From an uncultured Flavobacteriales bacterium (GTDB lineage Bacteria; Bacteroidota; Bacteroidia; Flavobacteriales_D; Sanyastnellaceae): 6,573 nt of DNA. Below, piece after piece: positions 1-5,434 of this stretch. Location of the stretch: NCBI GenBank assembly GCA_937897625.1, contig CALCNZ010000185.1, positions 1 to 6,573 on the forward strand, given 5' to 3'. The number at the start of each line of letters is the position of its first letter. The first letter of the stretch is position 1. The translations under genes were made by a program, and so were the position numbers. The notes below the pieces were generated by a model, which was given only the letters and a program-made list of their open reading frames with translations, was not told the DNA's origin and searched no databases.

Positions 1-17
1 CGACGCTCTTCCGATCT
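1..17. other. Illumina adapter remnant at contig end
   Basis: Bases 1-17 read CGACGCTCTTCCGATCT, an exact match to the 3' end of the standard Illumina TruSeq read-1 adapter. This is synthetic sequence left by incomplete read trimming and carried into the assembly, not genomic DNA. The recombinase reading frame on the minus strand runs into it and picks up meaningless residues (QIGRAS) after its natural Tyr-Leu-Phe. Bases next to it rest on few or unusual reads and should be treated with caution. Confidence 0.97.
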
Positions 18-291
18 GAAATAGGTACTCGTTACGACCTTCCTTCAATAATGATGGTCGTAATCGAACTAGATATTGATCCAAGGATTGTTGGGCAAAT
101 CTGCCAACTGGAACGATCCGTTCCTTTCCACCTTTTCCTTGTAACCGAATCGCGAGAGTATCGCTCTCTCCCAACTTTGAAATGTCAGTGATCTTGATCG
201 AGATAATTTCAGAGAGTTTATTTCGAAGAAAAGAGACGTTCAAGAATAATTCAGAATGAGTAAGAGAAACAGATTGAGAATGAGTTCCCCC
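18..291 (-). pseudogene. tyrosine recombinase (Xer/phage integrase type), fragment without N-terminus
   Basis: The minus strand carries an open frame from a TAA at 292-294 down to the adapter, about 90 codons with no ATG. From about base 222 leftwards it reads LSEIISIKITDI, then GKGGKERIVPVG, then RPSLLKEGRNEYLF. These fit the catalytic domain of XerC/XerD-like tyrosine recombinases: the region after the first catalytic Arg (family GLRVSEL), the beta-hairpin with the catalytic Lys (family GKGNKERLVPLG), and the stretch before the HxxR motif. HxxR would lie beyond the contig end. A complete family member is about 300 residues; only about 70 recognisable ones are here. The expected GLRVSE reads RNKLSE, so the first catalytic Arg appears to be Lys. 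Another frame just upstream reads LERLFSSK, resembling the family's LLYSTG helix, so a small deletion or sequencing error near base 220 is possible. The homology stops well short of the tRNA terminator, so the N-terminal half is absent. It could be a decayed integrase next to a tRNA gene or a chimeric read joined at the contig end. The recombinase call is fairly sure; its state is not. Confidence 0.7.
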
Positions 292-294
292 TTA

Positions 295-330
295 AACCAA
301 AAATCCCCAACTTTCGTCGGGGATTTGGTT
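295..330 (-). terminator. Rho-independent terminator of tRNA-Arg
   Basis: On the minus strand, starting 7 bases after the CCA end of the tRNA, AAATCCCCGAC (326-316) pairs with GTTGGGGATTT (311-301). This is an 11-bp stem with one G-T pair, closed by a GAAA tetraloop (315-312). A run of five T (303-299) overlaps the end of the stem, and flanking AACC/GGTT (330-327 and 298-295) could extend it past a two-base bulge. Position and shape fit an intrinsic terminator for the tRNA transcript. Confidence 0.85.
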
Positions 331-336
331 GCTTGA

Positions 337-413
337 TGGTGACACTGTAGGGATTCGAACCCCAAACCTTCGCATCCGTAGTGCGATGCTCTATCCAGTT
401 GAGCTACAATGCC
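337..413 (-). tRNA. tRNA-Arg (anticodon ACG)
   Basis: The reverse complement folds as a full cloverleaf of 77 bases including an encoded CCA. The acceptor stem is GGCATTG/CAGTGTC with two G-T pairs. The D arm is GCTC/GAGC around a 9-base loop. The anticodon stem is TCGCA/TGCGA around the loop CTACGGA, giving anticodon ACG. The variable loop has five bases, and the T arm is TGGGG/CCCTA around TTCGAAT. The discriminator base is A at 340 and CCA occupies 339-337. A34 is expected to be deaminated to inosine, so the tRNA would read CGU, CGC and CGA arginine codons. It is transcribed alone, with a promoter at 432-461 and a terminator at 295-330. Confidence 0.95.
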
Positions 414-431
414 ATTGCTATTAAGCGGGTG

Positions 432-461
432 CAAATATAAGCATTTCCTCTAACTTCACAA
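432..461 (-). promoter_or_regulatory. Bacteroidota-type promoter for tRNA-Arg
   Basis: On the minus strand TATATTTG (439-432) matches the Bacteroidota -7 consensus TAnnTTTG exactly. A TTG (461-459) lies 19 bases upstream, where the -33 element is expected. The -7 box ends 18 bases before the tRNA 5' end, which leaves a short leader for RNase P to remove. Between the promoter and the end of the hydrolase gene at 508 I see only a weak AT-rich hairpin. Confidence 0.75.
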
Positions 462-507
462 TGATTCCTTCAATTTTTTGAAGTCACACCTCTTCCTTTA
501 TCACCAA

Positions 508-2028
508 TTACTTCACTTTAAACAATTTCAATTCCGTAAAATCGAAATCTGGATTCTCAACAAACACGCGCATCTCCTCTACTTTCCCGTTTCGATCCAA
601 AATAAAATTCACTTTGCCCGATGGCAACATCATTTGCGTGGTCCACTTCAAATCGTAACTCAACAAGGCTCCAGTAACCCACAACTCTCCTTTGAACAAA
701 GCAGTTGGCAAAAAGTCAATCACCAACCTACTTCCTTCCTGTCGCACTTCAACCTTTCCGTACATTTCACTTTCATAAACACCTGTCACATCTTCCGAGC
801 AAGCCACTACCTCAAAAACTTCAACTTCATTTGATTTATCTTCTTCAACGGTCGGAGCGAATTCATTCACCCAATTCTTACTTCCCTTCACACCTAAGAA
901 CAAATCCAAGAATTCGAAGCCCATTGCACTTGGCAGTGAATTGTTACTGTTCGTTAAAATCACAAATCCTAAATTCATATCGGGAACTAAAATGGTCTTC
1001 GAGATCATTCCATCATAACCACCACCGTGACTCACAATCTTGTGTCCACCGTATTCCATCAACTCCCATCCCATTCCGTAACCGTTCGCATGACGCGAAG
1101 GCATATTCTCTCTTTGCCATTTGCTCACCGGTTTATTGATGTTGTATTCCCACATTTCGTAGGTGCGCTTTTCGTCCCAATATTTCTTTCCACCTAAAGT
1201 CCCTTTGTTCAACTGCAACATCATCCATTGGCTCAATTCATTCACACATACGTTAATGCTTCCCGCAGGACCAATGTTATCCCAATTCACATACGGAATG
1301 GGAATGTTCTTGCCCTTTACGGTGTTGTGCGGAGACGCCACGTCGGCTCCCGCTTGAAACGCAGTAATCGAAGTGTTCGCGTTCTTCATTCCCAATGGAA
1401 GAAAAAATTCATCCTTAACAAATGCGTCCCAAGTTTTGCCTGTTACCTTTTCCACAATTTGTCCAGCTGCTAAGAACGCAATGTTGCTGTAACCATAAGT
1501 CGTTCGGAAACCATACTTCGGTTCTACGAACTGCCATCTGCGAAGCACTTCAGTGCGAGAATGATTCGTTCCGTACCAGATTAAATCTCCTGCAAATGTT
1601 TCAAATCCTTGTCGGTGTGAAAGCAAATCGCGCACTGTCAAATTCGCCGAAACATAAGGATCGTATAATTTCAATTCTGGAAGGAAATTCTGAACCTTGT
1701 CGTCCCACTTCAACAATCCACGATCGACACAAATCGCCAAAGCCGCGCTGGTGAAGGCTTTCGAGTTACTCGCTATCGCGAAGGAACTGTTCTCGGTCAC
1801 GGGCTCTTTTGTCTCCGCGTTCTTCAACCCGAATCCTTTCGATAAAATAATTTCGTTGTTGTAGACAATGGCTATTGCTCCTCCGGGAACATTGTATTTC
1901 GACAAACCTTCGTTCATCTTTGCTTCCAAAGCCGTTATTTGGGTTGCGAAAGGCTTTGCGGTTTTCTTTTGTGCGGAAGCCGATAAAATGAAGGCTAGAG
2001 CCAAAAATGAGAATACTATTTTTTTCAT
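508..2028 (-). CDS. exported serine hydrolase, beta-lactamase/class C fold (PF00144), with DUF3471-like C-terminus
   Basis: The protein has 506 residues. A Sec signal peptide (1-19: KK start, hydrophobic core, Ala-Ser-Ala before Gln20) predicts export to the periplasm or beyond. The beta-lactamase-like domain spans roughly 30-385 and keeps all three active-site motifs: SNSK at 87-90 (nucleophile Ser87, base Lys90), YSN at 180-182 and HGG at 334-336 (the family's third motif, KTG/HxG). From about 412 to the end a beta-rich segment beginning VTGVYESEMYGKVEV resembles DUF3471 (PF11954), often found at the C-terminus of these enzymes. The family includes esterases, D-aminopeptidases, penicillin-binding-like proteins and class C beta-lactamases. 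The substrate here cannot be told, and antibiotic resistance should not be assumed. It follows the Smr gene by 8 bases and is probably co-transcribed with it. The ATG at 2028 is chosen because it gives the signal peptide. No strong Shine-Dalgarno is seen, as is usual in Bacteroidota. Confidence 0.92.
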   Translation of the reverse strand: MKKIVFSFLALAFILSASAQKKTAKPFATQITALEAKMNEGLSKYNVPGGAIAIVYNNEIILSKGFGLKNAETKEPVTENSSFAIASNSKAFTSAALAICVDRGLLKWDDKVQNFLPELKLYDPYVSANLTVRDLLSHRQGFETFAGDLIWYGTNHSRTEVLRRWQFVEPKYGFRTTYGYSNIAFLAAGQIVEKVTGKTWDAFVKDEFFLPLGMKNANTSITAFQAGADVASPHNTVKGKNIPIPYVNWDNIGPAGSINVCVNELSQWMMLQLNKGTLGGKKYWDEKRTYEMWEYNINKPVSKWQRENMPSRHANGYGMGWELMEYGGHKIVSHGGGYDGMISKTILVPDMNLGFVILTNSNNSLPSAMGFEFLDLFLGVKGSKNWVNEFAPTVEEDKSNEVEVFEVVACSEDVTGVYESEMYGKVEVRQEGSRLVIDFLPTALFKGELWVTGALLSYDLKWTTQMMLPSGKVNFILDRNGKVEEMRVFVENPDFDFTELKLFKVK

Positions 2029-2036
2029 GTTGAATG

Positions 2037-2630
2037 TTATCTGAATCTAACTTCCGTTGCACCGTGTCCGTATTTCTGATAATTCCCATCGAGGAATTCG
2101 CATTGCGGATAAAAGCTTTTGATGAATGAACGAATCTCTGCGCGTAAGACTCCCTGCCCCACTCCGTGAATGAAGATAACCTTCTTCACCTTTTTCTTTT
2201 CAGCAATGGCCAGCATGCGCTCGAAGTGTTCCATTTGAATGGTCACGATTTCACCGTTCGACATGCGTTCGTAATTGTCGAGCAACTCGTGAATGTGCAA
2301 ATCAACTTCGAACAAATCGGCATTGTGCGGGAACTCATTCGCCGCGCGTTCTTTGTATCGATTCTTGAAATCCTTCGCAGCCGACTTCACGGCGTGCGCA
2401 TCTAAATTGCGATCGAGCATTTCGCGGGTGTTCGGCTCTACTTGATTGTATTGTGAAAACTCGTGTTTCGAATTTTCAATCTTAACGAGCTCACGCAACG
2501 GGTGCTCGAAAGCAAAACCGCTGCTATCCTCCACCAAAGCTGAATCGCTTCCTGAAAAGCTCACAATATTGCCCTCACCCTCGTCATTCAGAAAACGAAC
2601 AAAATCGCCCACTTTAAACTGATCATTCAT
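2037..2630 (-). CDS. short DUF2027-like / Smr-domain protein
   Basis: The protein has 197 residues and no signal peptide, so it is probably cytoplasmic. Residues 4-51 (QFKVGDFVRFLNDEGEGNIV and onward) look like the small beta-barrel at the start of Bacteroidota DUF2027 proteins. A charged, probably helical linker follows (about 52-105). Residues 107-197 form a Smr domain, the C-terminal domain of MutS2: the DLH motif is at 110-112, the glycine-rich IHGVGQGVLR loop at 154-163, and the typical GHGATEVRF ending is present. Smr domains bind and often cut nucleic acids, with roles in branched-DNA processing and rescue of collided ribosomes; the target here is unknown. Bacteroidota proteins with both ends are, as I recall, usually about 340-360 residues with a middle domain between them. 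That middle domain is missing here without any sign of a frameshift. It is the first gene of a leftward operon with the serine hydrolase. The ATG at 2630 opens directly into the N-terminal domain. Confidence 0.88.
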   Translation of the reverse strand: MNDQFKVGDFVRFLNDEGEGNIVSFSGSDSALVEDSSGFAFEHPLRELVKIENSKHEFSQYNQVEPNTREMLDRNLDAHAVKSAAKDFKNRYKERAANEFPHNADLFEVDLHIHELLDNYERMSNGEIVTIQMEHFERMLAIAEKKKVKKVIFIHGVGQGVLRAEIRSFIKSFYPQCEFLDGNYQKYGHGATEVRFR

Positions 2631-2648
2631 ATCGCTAAGTTAAAACTG

Positions 2649-2676
2649 TATTGTCAATATTTATGCTTATTTATGC
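2649..2676. promoter_or_regulatory. candidate operator: palindrome plus tandem repeat in the divergent intergenic region
   Basis: Between the divergent genes, TATTGTCAATA (2649-2659) is a perfect 5+1+5 palindrome. It overlaps by two bases the first of two identical copies of TATTTATGC (2658-2666 and 2668-2676) spaced 10 bases apart, about one helical turn. Such an arrangement fits regulator binding or overlapping promoters. Each copy also contains TATTTATG, one base from the Bacteroidota -7 consensus, but no well-spaced -33 partner was found. Function is inferred only. Confidence 0.3.
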
Positions 2677-2698
2677 GGGTTCATTGGGATTTCTCAAT

Positions 2699-2706
2699 TT
2701 AATTTG
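2699..2706 (+). promoter_or_regulatory. possible -7 box for the MBOAT operon
   Basis: TTAATTTG differs by one base from the Bacteroidota -7 consensus TAnnTTTG and lies 24 bases before the preferred ATG at 2731. The nearest TTG upstream (2684-2686) is only 12 bases away, too close for a standard -33 element, so this is weak. If it is used, the TTG codon at 2704 falls inside the promoter, which favours the ATG at 2731 as the start. Confidence 0.25.
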
Positions 2707-2730
2707 CCGCACTTACCAACAAGCAGCTCC

Positions 2731-4125
2731 ATGGTTTTTTCGAGTCTGATATTTATATACTTCTTTTTACCGGTTTCGTTGCTCGGTTATTTTTTAATGC
2801 CGAGCATGAAAGGGAAGAATTTCATTCTTTTGTTGTTCTCCCTTCTTTTCTATGCCTGGGGCGAACCCATTTGGATAACACTTTTGCTTTTTTCGAGCAT
2901 TGTCAACTACTTCATGGCGTTGTACATAAGCAATCACAAGGGCAGCGGACGGTCCAAGCTTGCTCTTTTGGTTTCGATATGCATAAATATTGGGTTGCTC
3001 ATGACCTTCAAGTATGCCGATTTTTTTGTAGACAACACCAATTGGCTTTTTGGAACCTCGTTTACAAAACCGGGAATTACTTTACCGTTAGGAATTTCAT
3101 TCTACACTTTTCTTTCGCTCTCCTATACGCTCGATGTTCACCGCGGACACATTCAAGTTCAGAAGAGTTTTTTGAATTTCATGGTTTACGTTACAATGTT
3201 TCCGCATTTGGTAGCCGGTCCCATTGTTCGCTATTCTGAAATTCAAGACACGATTAACAATCGCAAGTCATCTTGGAACCAAGCTTGGAGTGGAATCAAT
3301 CGTTTTTGTCTAGGCCTTTTCAAAAAAGTAGTTATTGCGAATACGGCAAGTATTCTGGTTGAAAAATATCTTGAAATTCAATTTACGAATCTTTCTTCTC
3401 CGGAAGCGTGGTTTGGAATAACGTTGTTTTCCATTCAAATTTATTTCGACTTCTCGGGCTACTCAGACATGGCTATCGGCTTGGGAAGAATCTTCGGATT
3501 CAACTTTTTGGAGAACTTCAGACATCCGTATGCGGCAACTTCCGTTGGCGATTTCTACAAAAGATGGCACATGTCGTTGGGTAGATTCTTTCGCGACTAC
3601 GTTTATATTCCATTGGGTGGAAATCGCAAGTTTCAATTGCGCAACATTTTCATTGTGTGGTTGCTCACCGGTTTCTGGCACGGGGCAAGTTGGAACTTCG
3701 TCCTGTGGGGCGCGTTCTTCGGCTGTTGCATGATCTTCGAAAAACTTCTTGAACGCGTGTTGAAGGTTACCCCGCGCATTTTCAAACACGGCTACACACT
3801 TATCTTAATTGTTTTCAGCAGGGCCATTTTTTATTACGTCGACTTCGACAAACTAAAAACATTCGTCAGGACACTTTTCTCTTCCGAATACCCTGTTTCA
3901 ATGAATTTGAAAAACGATTTGTTCGGCTATCTCTACTTCTTCCTTACAGTTATTATTCTCTGCATTCCCTGGAATGAAATTTTCAACGCAGAGCATAAAG
4001 TATATAAGCGCGCGAGCAAATTTTATTTGTACGGAGCTCCAGTAATAAACATATTACTTCTAGTGCTCGGCACTATTCTGCTTATCGACGATACCTACAA
4101 TCCGTTCATTTATTTCCGCTTCTAA
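2731..4125 (+). CDS. MBOAT-family membrane O-acyltransferase, AlgI-like
   Basis: The protein has 464 residues from the ATG at 2731. That start gives MVFSSLIFIYFFLP, the usual AlgI-type beginning; an in-frame TTG at 2704 would add nine polar residues and is less likely. It is a polytopic inner-membrane protein with around ten hydrophobic segments. AlgI-type signatures appear in order: FPHLVAGPIVRY near 157-168, YFDFSGYSDMAIGLGR near 238-253, KRWHMSLGRFFRDYVYIPLG near 277-296 (conserved His280), FWHGASWNFVLWG at 315-327 (catalytic His317), and NPFIYFRF at the very end. Length is close to that of P. aeruginosa AlgI. Relatives AlgI, PatA, WssH and DltB move an acyl group, usually acetyl, across the membrane for attachment to alginate, peptidoglycan, cellulose or teichoic acid. 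The next gene begins one base after its stop and encodes the expected SGNH-type partner. Acetyl as donor and a surface glycan as acceptor are inferred; lipid or small-molecule acylation is less likely in this context. Confidence 0.94.
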   Translation: MVFSSLIFIYFFLPVSLLGYFLMPSMKGKNFILLLFSLLFYAWGEPIWITLLLFSSIVNYFMALYISNHKGSGRSKLALLVSICINIGLLMTFKYADFFVDNTNWLFGTSFTKPGITLPLGISFYTFLSLSYTLDVHRGHIQVQKSFLNFMVYVTMFPHLVAGPIVRYSEIQDTINNRKSSWNQAWSGINRFCLGLFKKVVIANTASILVEKYLEIQFTNLSSPEAWFGITLFSIQIYFDFSGYSDMAIGLGRIFGFNFLENFRHPYAATSVGDFYKRWHMSLGRFFRDYVYIPLGGNRKFQLRNIFIVWLLTGFWHGASWNFVLWGAFFGCCMIFEKLLERVLKVTPRIFKHGYTLILIVFSRAIFYYVDFDKLKTFVRTLFSSEYPVSMNLKNDLFGYLYFFLTVIILCIPWNEIFNAEHKVYKRASKFYLYGAPVINILLLVLGTILLIDDTYNPFIYFRF

Positions 4126-4126
4126 C

Positions 4127-5434
4127 ATGTTTCAAAAAATTAGCATCTTCTTGCAAGCGCTGGTGTTGGTGGGTATTAGCACAGCTTTTTTTCTAAGCGA
4201 AAAAAAACAAATTTCAGAATCTGAAAAGCGTACGTTAGCTCAATGGCCTGCACTAACAGATTCGACTTATTTTTCGGGAGCCTACTTCAAAGGAATTAGC
4301 GAATACATAAACGACCAATTTCCCGAACGCGATTGGTTGTTGCAGCTAAGCAACAAAATACGCTACCAAATGGGCATTCATTTCGAAGATGAAATTCGTC
4401 TGGTGGTTGTTGATGCAGCCATGGAGCAAAAAAACGAAAAAGCCGATAGCCTAGAAGTGAGCTCAGACGATTTCAACGAAGTATACAAAGGCGGACTTTT
4501 AATTATAAATGGCGCGGCTTACACGACCAACACAGGATCCACGGCTGTCTCTCCCGTTTTTGCAAAACTCTTAAACGACTACGCGAATGCGTTGCCCGGC
4601 GTTACCGTTTATTCATGCATTGCGCCGTTGTCGAGTGCCTACATTCCAGCGAAGCAATATGCACACTTGAATGGAAAGAATGAACAAACTCTTTATGCGA
4701 TTCGTGATAACCTTCAGCCGGGTGTTCGCTTTGCAGATGTGCTTGGTGAATTGAATGCGCATAGAAATGAGAAATTGTTTTTCGGAACAGACCACCACTG
4801 GACGGCCAATGGCGCGTACCATGCTTATGTAGCCTTCTGCAAATCTGCTGGACTGCAACCGGTAGATCGTTCTCAGATGAACTACGAAAAACGCGGGGCA
4901 TTTCTCGGCTCATTGTATGACCTTACCAGAGACGTCAGCGTGAAGGAGCATCCAGATACGCTTGAACTATACAGACCTCGAGTTACCACAGAGAGTGTTG
5001 CTTATTCAGAGAGCGGATTTAAAAACGCAAGAAAATGCACCTTGTTCAACGGCGCAACAGGCTATGCATGCTTTATTTCAGGAGACCAACCTTTGGAAAA
5101 AATTACGACCAGTGTGAAGAACGGACGCAAAGCCTGTGTAATAAAAAATTCTATGGGCAATGCGTTTGCGGTTTACCTCGTTAATCACTACGAAGAAATT
5201 TGGGTGGTAGACTTTCGCTATTCGAAACACAACCTCTTGACGCTTATTCGCGACAATGGCGTTAACGATCTTATTTTCGGAATGGGCATGTACGGTGCCA
5301 TGAGCAGAGGTACTATTCAAATGATGCGGAATTTAGGCTTCAAAAAAGCAGCTACAAAACCGAAGGAAACAATCAAAGTTGAAGGACAGACTGCCACTCC
5401 AGAGGTGAAGCAGTTCGAAAAAGAAACACCATGA
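4127..5434 (+). CDS. DHHW-family, AlgJ/AlgX-like SGNH-type O-acetyltransferase partner
   Basis: The protein has 435 residues. One N-terminal hydrophobic segment (about 4-23) followed by a Lys-rich stretch looks like a signal anchor or uncleaved signal, placing the body in the periplasm. FGTDHHWTANGAYHAY (219-234) holds the DHHW signature (Asp222, His223, His224, Trp225) shared with AlgJ/AlgX-type proteins. VIKNSMGNAF (338-347) carries the likely nucleophile Ser342, and HYEEIWVVDFRY (354-365) is the conserved block after it. By analogy with AlgX (Asp-His-Ser triad), Asp222, His224 and Ser342 would form the active site, passing an acyl group from the MBOAT protein to a polymer. Residues 95-118 are polar and acidic, and the last 28 residues (408-435) are a Lys/Glu/Thr/Pro-rich tail outside the conserved domain. 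The ATG lies one base after the MBOAT stop, and its TGA overlaps the next start, pointing to translational coupling. The family is clear; the acceptor polymer is unknown. Confidence 0.9.
   Translation: MFQKISIFLQALVLVGISTAFFLSEKKQISESEKRTLAQWPALTDSTYFSGAYFKGISEYINDQFPERDWLLQLSNKIRYQMGIHFEDEIRLVVVDAAMEQKNEKADSLEVSSDDFNEVYKGGLLIINGAAYTTNTGSTAVSPVFAKLLNDYANALPGVTVYSCIAPLSSAYIPAKQYAHLNGKNEQTLYAIRDNLQPGVRFADVLGELNAHRNEKLFFGTDHHWTANGAYHAYVAFCKSAGLQPVDRSQMNYEKRGAFLGSLYDLTRDVSVKEHPDTLELYRPRVTTESVAYSESGFKNARKCTLFNGATGYACFISGDQPLEKITTSVKNGRKACVIKNSMGNAFAVYLVNHYEEIWVVDFRYSKHNLLTLIRDNGVNDLIFGMGMYGAMSRGTIQMMRNLGFKKAATKPKETIKVEGQTATPEVKQFEKETP

Noticed and set aside
253..284. Repeated AGAATGAG (253-260 and 277-284)
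   Set aside because: An 8-base repeat in purine-rich DNA is expected by chance and matches no known element.
240..434. 64-codon minus-strand frame containing AQLDRASHYGCEGLGFESL
   Set aside because: It is a translation of the tRNA-Arg gene and its terminator in another frame, a well-known false protein pattern.
468..483. AT-rich hairpin CTTCAA-TTTT-TTGAAG after the serine hydrolase gene
   Set aside because: The stem is only 6 bp, with no T run after it on the minus strand; too weak to call a terminator.
478..1754. Several plus-strand frames of 64-144 codons
   Set aside because: They lie antisense to the serine hydrolase gene, lack any recognisable domain and are rich in Ser/His/Pro as expected of shadow frames.
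1766..2089. 107-codon minus-strand frame across the Smr/hydrolase junction
   Set aside because: It overlaps both real genes in another frame and shows no domain or signal.
2704..2730. TTG start giving nine extra residues on the MBOAT protein
   Set aside because: The extension is polar and unlike AlgI starts; the ATG at 2731 opens directly into the first membrane segment.
4602..5320. Minus-strand frames opposite the DHHW gene
   Set aside because: No domain, and fully covered by a gene with clear family motifs.
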